NCBI GenBank assembly: GCA_029863605.1
Contig: JAOTVB010000009.1
Coordinates: forward strand, 1 to 64,000
Source of the DNA: Myxococcales bacterium
GTDB lineage: Bacteria; Myxococcota_A; Polyangia; Polyangiales; Houyiibacteriaceae
Direction: 5' to 3'
DNA length: 64,000 bases
Shown: positions 8,264 through 15,641 of the stretch, in pieces
Layout: each line of letters begins with the position of its first letter
Numbering within the stretch: the stretch's first letter is position 1
Translations under genes and position numbers: made by a program
Notes under the pieces: model-generated
Database searches by the model: none
Told to the model about the DNA's origin: nothing
What the model saw: only the letters and a program-made list of their open reading frames with translations

Positions 8264-8947
8264 CTAAGGCACGACGCAGATAAGTTCGCATTCCGCCGGG
8301 AACGCCGGGAGAATAAGTCCACCGACGTCTTCGACTTCGCAGCTCGAGGCCCTTTCCCTTTGACCGCTGATGCAAGCCTCGTGGTTGGCCGCGTCGTACG
8401 ACCCCCCCTCTGGCCACTCGGGTCCGCTGCACTCCTCTTCTTCAGTGGTGGGGCAGGATCCGAACTCGAGACATTCTGGCAGACTCTGTTGGTAGAAGTC
8501 CCCGAAGGTTTGGTCGTCGACAATCCCAGCCCAACCGTCTTTGCAGGCCCATCCATTGTTGCAATAGACCATGGTGCTTTCCTGGCATCGCTCGAAGACT
8601 CCCCTGCCGCCGCTGCCGCCGCTGCCGCCGCTGCCGCCCGTACCACCGGTACCGGGGACGCATAGGCAGGTTGAAACCGCAACCCGGTCGTTGTCACAGG
8701 TCAGAGGCGAATCGCACTCGGAGTCCAACTCACAGGAGTCGCCTGGGAGATCGGTCGCACCCTCGCAGACGTTGACACAAATATTACCGTCCGGCGAACA
8801 AAACCGGGCGAAGCCGTTTCCTGGTGAACAGGGGTTCTCCAAAGCCAGGGGATCGCATGCTGCTTGCTCGTCTGCGCACCCGGGAGCAACACCGAGAGCC
8901 ACTATGGCGAGTACGGACAAACGCCGAAAAACAATTGAACTCCTCAT
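8264..8947 (-). CDS. Cysteine-rich lipoprotein with GGS linker
   Basis: 227 residues. ATG 8947 is chosen because GAGGAGG lies just upstream and the signal peptide MRSSIVFRRLSVLAIVALG begins there; an upstream ATG would put charged residues before it. The predicted lipid-modified Cys is in APGC, a loose lipobox. A cysteine-rich N-terminal part (many paired Cys, EGF-like spacing) is joined by a GTGGTGGSGGSGG linker to a second cysteine-bearing domain. No enzyme motif is seen. Such Cys-rich, linker-bearing lipoproteins are common and mostly uncharacterised in myxobacteria. Confidence 0.78.
   Translation of the reverse strand: MRSSIVFRRLSVLAIVALGVAPGCADEQAACDPLALENPCSPGNGFARFCSPDGNICVNVCEGATDLPGDSCELDSECDSPLTCDNDRVAVSTCLCVPGTGGTGGSGGSGGSGGRGVFERCQESTMVYCNNGWACKDGWAGIVDDQTFGDFYQQSLPECLEFGSCPTTEEEECSGPEWPEGGSYDAANHEACISGQRERASSCEVEDVGGLILPAFPAECELICVVP
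8594..8640. repeat. Nine-base tandem repeat in the lipoprotein linker
   Basis: The unit CTGCCGCCG is repeated about four times and encodes the Gly-Gly-Ser linker of the 8947 lipoprotein. Because the unit is nine bases, slippage would change linker length without a frameshift. Confidence 0.6.
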
Positions 8948-9257
8948 ACGCTCCTCCTCGTGTAGACGGACGCTATAACAACCCACTAAACGGACGCGGC
9001 GAAGTCAGCCAGCCCCGCGAAAAGCGTCGATCGTTTCGCGCTCGTTATGCCAGCGCTCATAGTCTGTCCTGATAGTACACCGAAACGCTTTGTCTCGGGT
9101 TGGAGAAAATAGGATGTTCTGCGCAGTTCGGCGGCTAAAGGACGACTAAGTTTTCAGCTTGAATTGCTCCGGTCATGGCGACGCTCCCGATAGATGCTCA
9201 AGCTGGTACATCATCCGAATTGAGTAGTTCCCCCGCCCCGTATATAACCGCCATGGG
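8948..9257. other. Divergent spacer without a gene
   Basis: 310 bases between the minus-strand lipoprotein and the plus-strand flavoenzyme. A TTATAGC element about 30 bases upstream of the lipoprotein start could be its -10. The flavoenzyme promoter lies at the right end. I see nothing else in the middle. Confidence 0.5.
9220..9248 (+). promoter_or_regulatory. Promoter giving a near-leaderless flavoenzyme transcript
   Basis: A -35 TTGAGT (9220-9225), 17-base spacer and -10 TATAAC (9243-9248). Transcription would begin about 9255, only a few bases before ATG 9258, and no Shine-Dalgarno sequence precedes that ATG. Confidence 0.5.
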
Positions 9258-10607
9258 ATGGCGGTTGTGCGGGGAGATGCGGTTGTCGTGGGGGCTGGGC
9301 TGTCCGGGCTTTGTGCTGCGCGGAGGCTCGTGCGGCAGGGGATCGACGTCAAAGTCGTCGAGGCGCGTGATCGCGTCGGTGGCCGGACTTGGAGCCAGAC
9401 GATCGGGCAGGGCCGTTTCGATGTCGGGGGGCAGTGGATTGGGCCGGGGCAAGGGCGCGTGAAAGCGCTTGCGGGCGAGCTCGGGTTGAAGACGTTTCAG
9501 ACGCACACCTCCGGGAAGAAGGTCCTCGAGGTCGAGGGGAAGATCTCGACGTACAAGAGCTCGACACCGTCGCTTTCGGTGCTGGGCCTGATCCAGATGC
9601 AGGGGGCGCTCAGCTATCTCGAGCGGGTTCGCAAACGCGTGTCGCCCAATGCGCCGCTCGGCGCGGACCATGCCGACCAGCTCGACGCGGAAACGCTCCA
9701 CACTTGGCGGCAGCGGTTCGTGAAGTCGGGCAAGCTCATTGGAGTCATGGATGCGGCGATTCGCACGATTTTTGGTGCCGAAGCGCGGGATCTGTCGGCC
9801 CTCTACTTCTTGATGTACTTGAACGCGGGCGGGGGGCTTTTGAAGCTTTCGGAGGCCCGAGGCGGGGCGCAACAGGATCGCTTCGTTGCAGGCGCGCAAT
9901 CGATTTCGCTCGGGCTGGCCGAGAAGCTCGGCGATGCGGTGATCCTCGGGAAGCCGGTTCGGAAGATCGTGCAGAGCCAGGACGGCGTCGAAGTCGTCAC
10001 CGACGACAGCGTGATCGAGGGCCGGTATGCGATCGTTGCCGTGCCACCCGCGCTTGCGGGGCGCATCGGCTACGAACCGGGGGTCTCCGTCGGGCGCGAT
10101 CAACTGACGCAGCGCTTTGCGATGGGGGCCACGGTCAAGGTCGTCGTCACCTACGAGCGCGCGTTTTGGCGAGAGGCGGGGTATTCGGGCGAGGTGGTGA
10201 GCTCCGATGGGCCGTTCAGCGTCGTCTACGACAACACCTCGCATGACGGGAAGCAGCCGGCGCTCGTCGGCTTCATCGTCGGCAACCATGCGCGGCAGTG
10301 GTCGTCACAACCGAGTGCCGATCGGGAGCGTCGCGTGCTCGCGGCATTGGCCCGGTACTTCGGCGACGAGGCGCGCTTGTGTCAGGAGTATCACGAGCTC
10401 GATTGGGGCGCGGAGCCTTGGTCGGGTGGGTGTCCGGTTGGGGGGCTTCCACCAGGCGTGCTGACCAGCTCGTTTGCGCACCTTCGAAGGCCCGAAGGCC
10501 GGATCCACTGGGCGGGCACCGAATCGGCGACCGAATGGATGGGCTACATGGAGGGCGCGATCCAGTCGGGTGAGCGCGCGGCCGACGAGGTGCTTCGGCG
10601 TCTTTGA
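9258..10607 (+). CDS. Flavin monoamine oxidase-like protein
   Basis: 449-residue FAD amine oxidase superfamily member that would oxidise an amine, or a related substrate, with O2. The dinucleotide-binding motif VVGAGLSGLCAARRL is near residues 9-23, followed by VEARDRVGGRT. The C-terminal FAD motif is WAGTESATEWMGYMEGA. The SGGC motif with Cys392 matches the position where human MAO-B (Cys397) carries covalent 8-alpha-S-cysteinyl FAD, so a covalent flavin is plausible. Substrate is unknown. The gene stands alone: nothing on the same strand is close upstream, and the next gene has its own control region. Confidence 0.9.
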   Translation: MAVVRGDAVVVGAGLSGLCAARRLVRQGIDVKVVEARDRVGGRTWSQTIGQGRFDVGGQWIGPGQGRVKALAGELGLKTFQTHTSGKKVLEVEGKISTYKSSTPSLSVLGLIQMQGALSYLERVRKRVSPNAPLGADHADQLDAETLHTWRQRFVKSGKLIGVMDAAIRTIFGAEARDLSALYFLMYLNAGGGLLKLSEARGGAQQDRFVAGAQSISLGLAEKLGDAVILGKPVRKIVQSQDGVEVVTDDSVIEGRYAIVAVPPALAGRIGYEPGVSVGRDQLTQRFAMGATVKVVVTYERAFWREAGYSGEVVSSDGPFSVVYDNTSHDGKQPALVGFIVGNHARQWSSQPSADRERRVLAALARYFGDEARLCQEYHELDWGAEPWSGGCPVGGLPPGVLTSSFAHLRRPEGRIHWAGTESATEWMGYMEGAIQSGERAADEVLRRL

Positions 10608-10699
10608 GAGCCGCCAGGGTGGGGCACGAGGCCGCCGCTAGTTTCCGAAATTGCTCGCGTTTTGCTCGGGGCTTGCCCTCATGGCCTCCTCGCATTATT

Positions 10700-10715
10700 A
10701 ACAGACTTGTCAGTT
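10700..10715 (+). promoter_or_regulatory. Palindromic operator upstream of the CMD operon
   Basis: AACAGACTTGTCAGTT has the symmetric form AAC-N-GAC-N2-GTC-N-GTT, perfect in its 12 specified positions. It lies 23-38 bases before the start codon and overlaps a possible -10 TATTAA (10696-10701). The size and symmetry suit a TetR-family repressor; no such regulator gene is nearby. Confidence 0.55.
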
Positions 10716-10737
10716 CTTTGGAACGGAGGTGGAGACC

Positions 10738-11349
10738 ATGTCTGATGCCTATGCGAACGCGCGGTTGGCGCCCATCCGTCGCTCTTGGAACCCGCTGGTT
10801 TGGCTCATCGCCTGGGCTTACCGGATGACCATCGGCCGGGTTGCGGCGCCCGTTCCCATTCTCTTCGCCCGAGCCCCGCGGACCATCTTTGGGCACTTGA
10901 TGTTGATGAGCGCCGCCGAGTACGGCTTGTCGTTGGACAAGCGGGTGCGTCACTTGGTCCGGGTGTTCGGCTCGCGGGTGAACCTCTGCATGTTCTGCGA
11001 TGACTTGGAGACCCACATGGCCCTCAAAGCAAAGACCGTGACCCGCGAGGACATCGACGCGCTCGCGCAATACGCGACGAGCCCGCGCTTCACCGAGCGC
11101 GAACGTGCGGCACTTCGATACGTCGAAGAAATCAACACCACCCGCACCGCGACCGACGAAACCTTCGAAGGATTGAAGCCCCATTTCACCGAAAAAGAGA
11201 TCGTCGAGCTCACCTGGCTGAACGCGGTCGGGAACTACTTGAACCTGATGGCGAAGCCCCTTGGCATCGGCTCGGAAGGGTTTTGCAGCATCCCGCCGCA
11301 GGTCGAAACGACGCAAACCAGTGAATCAGCTCAGGCGAGGCAGCCGTGA
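10738..11349 (+). CDS. Carboxymuconolactone decarboxylase (CMD)/AhpD-like protein
   Basis: 203 residues with the alpha-helical CMD fold signature: CMFCDDLETHMAL with Cys84, Cys87 and His93. In AhpD the two cysteines act as a thiol redox pair against peroxide, with His four residues after the second Cys; here the His is six after, so the exact chemistry may differ. ATG 10738 is chosen over an in-frame GTG nine bases earlier because GGAGGT (10725-10730) is well spaced for it. First gene of a three-gene operon joined by start/stop overlaps. Confidence 0.82.
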   Translation: MSDAYANARLAPIRRSWNPLVWLIAWAYRMTIGRVAAPVPILFARAPRTIFGHLMLMSAAEYGLSLDKRVRHLVRVFGSRVNLCMFCDDLETHMALKAKTVTREDIDALAQYATSPRFTERERAALRYVEEINTTRTATDETFEGLKPHFTEKEIVELTWLNAVGNYLNLMAKPLGIGSEGFCSIPPQVETTQTSESAQARQP

Positions 11350-11795
11350 GCTCTAGATCTTCCGAGACGTCGGCGTTCGGTGGACCGTGGGGCATCGTCT
11401 TTGCGCTTTTCGCCGCGGGGAACCTCGCGAACGGCCTTTGGATGCTCGCGAATCCGGGGCACTGGTATATCCATTTGCCTGCCAACGTCCCTGGTACGGG
11501 GCCGCTCAATGAGCATTTCGTGCGTGACATTGGATGCATCTTTGCGTTGATCGGCATTGCGCTGGCCATCGCGGTGTTCAAGCCTCGGTTTCGACTGACG
11601 GCGCTCCTCTTTGCCACCGGTTTTTACGGAGCGCATGCCTTGGTGCACGTCTACGACTCGATGCGTGGCCTGTTGCCCGCTGGGCAATGGCGTTACGACC
11701 TCGGCCCAGTGTACGGGACGACCCTGGTGCTCGTCGTTCTGAGTGTCTGGCTGGCCCGGAGCGACCGCGTTGGCCGAAGCGCGCGCAGCGGATGA
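11346..11795 (+). CDS. Small four-helix integral membrane protein
   Basis: 149 residues with four predicted membrane spans (about 14-34, 60-80, 85-105 and 122-142). The GTG start overlaps the CMD stop as GTGA, and the stop overlaps the next ATG, so it is tightly coupled to both neighbours. The segment NEHFVRDIGCIFALIGIALA suggests a DoxX/DUF4345-like small membrane protein, but I cannot assign the family firmly. Function unknown. Confidence 0.75.
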   Translation: MSSRSSETSAFGGPWGIVFALFAAGNLANGLWMLANPGHWYIHLPANVPGTGPLNEHFVRDIGCIFALIGIALAIAVFKPRFRLTALLFATGFYGAHALVHVYDSMRGLLPAGQWRYDLGPVYGTTLVLVVLSVWLARSDRVGRSARSG

Positions 11796-12184
11796 GGGGC
11801 GCGCTCCCCTACGTTGCGGCAACGTTGGTCGGCCTCGGGCTTTTTGCGATGCCCTTTGTCCAGTACGGGTTCGGTGGCGGGCACTCGCATGCTGCGGGGC
11901 CACACTCGGATCACGGCGCGCGACACGGTGGCCACCTCTTGATGTTGCATGATTACCATGTCGAGCTTGTCGAGCATCGCGATTCGGTCGAGCTCTACTT
12001 GAGCGATGCGTTTCGGCGTCCGCTCCGGCCTGTCTCCTGCGAAGTCACCTTCGACGGCCGCCCCCCGACCCCCTGCGAATGGCGGAGCCACCGGTCAGTC
12101 GTTCCGAAGCCGATCGACGCCAAGAGCGGCCTCTACCAAGTCTCGGTCGACGATGGTCCTCCCCTCACTCTGAAGTTTCCCTGA
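11792..12184 (+). CDS. Exported His-rich, probably metal-binding protein
   Basis: 130 residues. An N-terminal hydrophobic segment (about 5-28) acts as signal or anchor. A His-rich stretch follows, HSHAAGPHSDHGARHGGH, then LLMLHDYHVELVEHRDSVELYLSDAFRRPL. That second part resembles the small periplasmic metal-binding domain found in heavy-metal efflux adaptors and related proteins (recognition by pattern, not alignment). ATGA overlap with the upstream gene makes it the last gene of the CMD operon. A role in binding Cu, Zn or Ni in the periplasm is inference. Confidence 0.7.
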   Translation: MRGALPYVAATLVGLGLFAMPFVQYGFGGGHSHAAGPHSDHGARHGGHLLMLHDYHVELVEHRDSVELYLSDAFRRPLRPVSCEVTFDGRPPTPCEWRSHRSVVPKPIDAKSGLYQVSVDDGPPLTLKFP

Positions 12185-12205
12185 GAAGGAGACTGGCCCC
12201 TTTTT
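12184..12205 (+). terminator. Motif copy and probable terminator at the end of the CMD operon
   Basis: AAGG and CCTT pair around GAGACTGGCC, followed by a T-run (12201-12205). The operon stop codon abuts it and the convergent fdhF-like stop is at 12207. Member of the dispersed G-run/C-run/T-run family. Confidence 0.5.
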
Positions 12206-12206
12206 G

Positions 12207-14507
12207 CTATCGACTCGTGGTGATCCGGACGATCACGTCTTTGGAGGCGGGGGTGAAGCTGCCATCGGCGTAGCGCTCAAGAGGGACGAGGACATTGGCT
12301 TCAGGGAAATACGCGCCGACGCAGCGTCGGGGGATCGGGTAGGGCACTGCGGTGAAGCGTGGCGCGATCCGGCGCTTACCACCGAAGTCGTTCTCGAGGT
12401 CGACCAAAGAACGCGGAGCGATACCTGCGTCGCGCATGTCGTCTTCGTTCATGAAGACCACCCGGCGGCCTCCGCGGATGCCGCGGTAGCGATCGTCTTC
12501 GCCATAGACCGTGGTGTTGTATTGGTCGTGGCTTCGCACAGTCATCATGCGGAAGGCGTCGTCGGGGATGGTCAGGTCGGGCGCGGGGTTGATCGTGAAC
12601 TGGGCTTTGCCGCTCGCGGTGTCGAACTTGCGCTCGCGATTGCTGTTGTAGAGATGAAAGCCGCCCGGCTCGAGCACCCGCGCGTTGAAGTTTTCGAAAC
12701 CCGGGATGGTCTTTTCGATCAGATCCCGGATGCGGTCGTAATCTTCGACGAGCCAGCACCAGCCGACGGGTGTCTCTGGGCCGAGCACTCCCTGCGCGAG
12801 CCGCGCGACGATGGCGGGCTCGCTGTATAGTTCCGGGTGTGCAGGCTTGAGGCTTCCTTGCGACGAATGGACCACGCCCATCGAGTTCTCGACGGTGACG
12901 AACTGCGCGCCGTAGGCCTGCAGGTCGACCTCGGATCGCGCCAGGCACGGCAAGATAATCGACCACCTGCCGTGAATCAGATGACCGCGGTTGAGCTTGG
13001 TGCTCACGTGGACGAGCATCTCGCAGTTTTGGAGCGCCCTGGCGCTTCGGTCGGTATCGGGGGTGGCTTGAAGGAAGTTCCCGCCCATCGCGCAAAACAC
13101 TTTGACGCGGCCCTCGAGCATGGCGTGCAAGGCTTCGACGGTGTTGAAGCCATGGTCGCGCGGCGGCTCGAAGTCGAACACGGTTTCGATTCGGTCGAGC
13201 AAAGCTTCCGAGGGCCTGTCGTGGATGCCCATCGTTCGGTCGCCTTGCACATTGCTATGGCCGCGAACCGGGCATGTGCCGGCGCCGGGTTTGCCGATGC
13301 TGCCTCGCATCAAAAGAAAGTTCACGATCTCGCGCACGTTTCCGACGCCGTTCTTGTGCTGAGTCAGACCCATAGCCCAGCAGACGATCGTTTTTCGGCT
13401 GCGTAGGATGATCTCGACGGCTTGGTCGAGCTTTTCTCGAGACACGCCACAGCTCGCGATCAACGAATCGAGGTCCTGCTCGGCAAGATGTGCCCGCAGG
13501 GCCTCGAAGCCCTCCGTGTGTTCCTGAATGAAGTGATCGTCGAGCGCATCGCCCGGGCTTTTGGCTTCGGCTTCGAGCAGCAGACACATCAACGCCTTGA
13601 GGAGCGCGACATCGCCGTTGATCTGCACCTGCAAGAAGAGGTCGGCGATGCGCGTGCTGGCCCCGAGAACTTCCATGGGCTTTTTCGGGTTCGAAAAACG
13701 CATCAGGCCGGCTTCGGGCAGCGGGTTCACCGCAATGATGCGGGCGCCGTTTCTCTTCGCTTTTTGAAGGGCGGTGAGCATGCGCGGGTGATTGGTTCCC
13801 GGGTTTTGCCCCATGATGATGATGGTGTCGGCTTGGTGAATGTCGTCGAGGGTGACCGAGCCCTTGCCGATGCCGACCGTCTCGCCGAGACCGACGCCGC
13901 TCGACTCGTGGCACATGTTGGAGCAGTCCGGGAGGTTGTTCGTTCCGAAGGCCCGCACGAACAACTGGTAGAGGAAGGCTGCCTCGTTGCTCGTCCGACC
14001 CGAGGTGTAGAACACCGCTTCGTGTGGAGAGTCGAGTGCCCCGAGGGCGCCTGCGATTCGCTGAAACGCTTCGTCGTAGTCGATCGGCTCGTAGAAGCGC
14101 GAGCCCGGACGCAGCATCAACGGGACCGTCAGGCGACCCTGCTGCCCAAGCCAGTAGTCCGATCGCCGCGCGAGCTCATCGATGCTGTAGCGCTGGAAGA
14201 ATTTCCAATCGAGACGCCGAGTGGTGGTCTCCCACGCTGCAGCCTTGGCGCCGTTTTCACAGAACTCGGTCAACGCCGCGCGGTCATCTGGGTCGGGCCA
14301 GGCGCACCCAGGGCAGTCGAAGCCGTCCTTTTGGTTCATTCGCGCGAGAATGCGCACCGCCGATGGCAACGAGTGCCCCTGCTGGTGCATGTGGGCGAAG
14401 GACGAGCGAATCGAAGAGAAACCAGCCGACCTGTCCTGCGGTGGTTCGATCTCGAGGTCGGCTGTGGCTTCCGGAGGCTTGGCGGGGCTGCGACTATCGC
14501 GCGACAT
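12207..14507 (-). CDS. FdhF/YdeP-family molybdopterin oxidoreductase
   Basis: 766-residue member of the bis-MGD molybdoenzyme superfamily, closest by motif to the YdeP type rather than to classical respiratory formate dehydrogenases. N-terminal cysteines C65-P-G-C68 and C83 (EFCENGAK) fit the YdeP pattern. Cys199-His200 (NMCHESSG) sits where E. coli FdhF has selenocysteine-His, so this is a cysteine enzyme. The C-terminal molybdopterin dinucleotide-binding domain ends near RSHDQYNTTVYGEDDRYRGIRGGRRVVFMN. No electron-transfer or membrane subunits are next to it. The start codon shares one base with the fdhD stop (TGATG), so the two are coupled. Substrate unknown. Confidence 0.9.
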   Translation of the reverse strand: MSRDSRSPAKPPEATADLEIEPPQDRSAGFSSIRSSFAHMHQQGHSLPSAVRILARMNQKDGFDCPGCAWPDPDDRAALTEFCENGAKAAAWETTTRRLDWKFFQRYSIDELARRSDYWLGQQGRLTVPLMLRPGSRFYEPIDYDEAFQRIAGALGALDSPHEAVFYTSGRTSNEAAFLYQLFVRAFGTNNLPDCSNMCHESSGVGLGETVGIGKGSVTLDDIHQADTIIIMGQNPGTNHPRMLTALQKAKRNGARIIAVNPLPEAGLMRFSNPKKPMEVLGASTRIADLFLQVQINGDVALLKALMCLLLEAEAKSPGDALDDHFIQEHTEGFEALRAHLAEQDLDSLIASCGVSREKLDQAVEIILRSRKTIVCWAMGLTQHKNGVGNVREIVNFLLMRGSIGKPGAGTCPVRGHSNVQGDRTMGIHDRPSEALLDRIETVFDFEPPRDHGFNTVEALHAMLEGRVKVFCAMGGNFLQATPDTDRSARALQNCEMLVHVSTKLNRGHLIHGRWSIILPCLARSEVDLQAYGAQFVTVENSMGVVHSSQGSLKPAHPELYSEPAIVARLAQGVLGPETPVGWCWLVEDYDRIRDLIEKTIPGFENFNARVLEPGGFHLYNSNRERKFDTASGKAQFTINPAPDLTIPDDAFRMMTVRSHDQYNTTVYGEDDRYRGIRGGRRVVFMNEDDMRDAGIAPRSLVDLENDFGGKRRIAPRFTAVPYPIPRRCVGAYFPEANVLVPLERYADGSFTPASKDVIVRITTSR

Positions 14508-15382
14508 CAGCCGGCCTCTACTTTGATGAAGTCGTGCGTCAGGTCTTCGAAGGCGATTCGTTCACTACGGGCGTAGACATTAAACCGGCTTTCGCGCGCA
14601 AACCCGACCAAGGTGAGGTCGAAGCGTTTGGCGGTCTCCACTGCTAGGCTCGAGGCGGCGCCGATCGCCACCAGCATGACAAAGCCAGCGCGCACGGTCT
14701 TTTGCACGAGCTCGAAGCTCGCTCGGCTGCTGACCACGACGAACGCATCGCTGGTGGTCTGGGGTGATTGCAGCCATGCCCCAACGAGCTTGTCGAGGGC
14801 GTTGTGTCGGCCGACGTCCTCACGATGCAGTAGAAGAGCCCCGTGGCGGTCGAAAAGGGCAGCGCTGTGCGTCCCGCCGGTATGTCGAAAAAAGGCCTGT
14901 GACCCTTCGAGCGAGGTGAGCGCTCGGCGAATTGCATCCGGATCGAGTGAGCCCTCTTCGACGACGACGGGAAAGCATCCTTCTTTTGAGAGCGCATCCA
15001 ACGTTCGGTCTCCGCACACCCCGCATGCGCTGGTGACCGTGAGGTTTCGTTCGAGCAATCGCGACGGGACGACGACATGATCGCGCAAGACGGCGCGGAC
15101 GACGTTGTCGGGGGTTTCGGACTGCGCGCAATGCCGGATACGGACCAGATCTTCCGGCCCGCTGATGACGCCTTCGCCATAGAGAAAGCCCGTGACCAGA
15201 TCAACGTCGTGCCCCGGCGTGCGCATCGTCATGGCGAGTGGAGTTTCGCAACGCGCGTGATCTTCCCCGTGCTCGAGGATGATCTGCAACGGCTCTTCGA
15301 CGGCCACGAGATCGGTGGTCTCCTCCCGTCGTTCATGCGTGATGCGCTCGACGTCGGTGGAAGTAACGGGCGTGCGGGCCAT
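14507..15382 (-). CDS. fdhD: Formate dehydrogenase accessory sulfurtransferase
   Basis: 291 residues. FdhD moves sulfur from a cysteine desulfurase to the molybdenum cofactor and is needed to activate FdhF-type enzymes. The catalytic CxxC motif is SACGVCGDR (Cys120, Cys123). The conserved segments PLAMTMRTPGHDVDLVTGFLYGEGVI and HREDVGRHNALDKLVG are present. ATG 15382 starts in front of the conserved domain; the frame stays open to 15742, but that part overlaps the ferredoxin and is low-complexity Arg/Pro-rich. It overlaps the molybdoenzyme gene by one base. Confidence 0.95.
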   Translation of the reverse strand: MARTPVTSTDVERITHERREETTDLVAVEEPLQIILEHGEDHARCETPLAMTMRTPGHDVDLVTGFLYGEGVISGPEDLVRIRHCAQSETPDNVVRAVLRDHVVVPSRLLERNLTVTSACGVCGDRTLDALSKEGCFPVVVEEGSLDPDAIRRALTSLEGSQAFFRHTGGTHSAALFDRHGALLLHREDVGRHNALDKLVGAWLQSPQTTSDAFVVVSSRASFELVQKTVRAGFVMLVAIGAASSLAVETAKRFDLTLVGFARESRFNVYARSERIAFEDLTHDFIKVEAG

Positions 15383-15414
15383 GACCCGGGTAGCGTACTT
15401 CGCAATAACCTGCC

Positions 15415-15440
15415 GAAAAAGGGGACTGTCCCCGTTTTTC
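15415..15440 (-). terminator. Motif copy forming a hairpin between ferredoxin and fdhD
   Basis: On the minus strand an A-run, then GGGGA-CAG-TCCCC, then five T directly after the ferredoxin stop codon. The A/T runs extend the stem on either side. It would end or attenuate the sterol reductase-ferredoxin transcript before fdhD. This is the most symmetric copy of the dispersed motif. Confidence 0.65.
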
Positions 15441-15630
15441 AGCCTTCGAGGGAGATCGCGCCGGTGGGGCAGTATTTGACGGCTTGCTCGACTTTGGCGC
15501 GGAGGTCTTCGGGGGGGTGATCCTGGAGGATGGTGAGGAAGCCTTTGTCGTCGACCTCGAAGACTCCGGGCGCTTCGCCCATGCAAACCGCGTGTCCTTG
15601 GCACAGATCGAAGTCGACTTTGATTTCCAT
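15439..15630 (-). CDS. Small [3Fe-4S]-type ferredoxin of the P450-partner class
   Basis: 63 residues, a one-electron carrier. Ligand pattern Cys10-QGH-AV-Cys16 and Cys54-Pro, i.e. CxxHxxC(x)nCP with His13 in place of the second Cys. This is the signature of ferredoxins that serve cytochromes P450 in actinobacteria and myxobacteria. ATG 15630 follows AGAGGA and begins 11 bases after the sterol reductase stop, so they form an operon. The pairing suggests electron supply to a sterol-modifying step (inference); no P450 gene is in the window. Confidence 0.9.
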   Translation of the reverse strand: MEIKVDFDLCQGHAVCMGEAPGVFEVDDKGFLTILQDHPPEDLRAKVEQAVKYCPTGAISLEG

Positions 15631-15641
15631 CAGGTTTCCTC

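Noticed and set aside
9198-10289. Long minus-strand open frame opposite the amine oxidase (363 codons)
   Set aside because: The plus-strand frame has all flavoenzyme motifs; the antisense product is Arg/Pro/Leu-rich without any domain.
13422-14576. Long plus-strand open frame opposite the FdhF-like gene (384 codons)
   Set aside because: Antisense to a clear molybdoenzyme; composition is Arg/Glu/Val-rich shadow coding typical of GC-rich DNA, with no recognisable motif.
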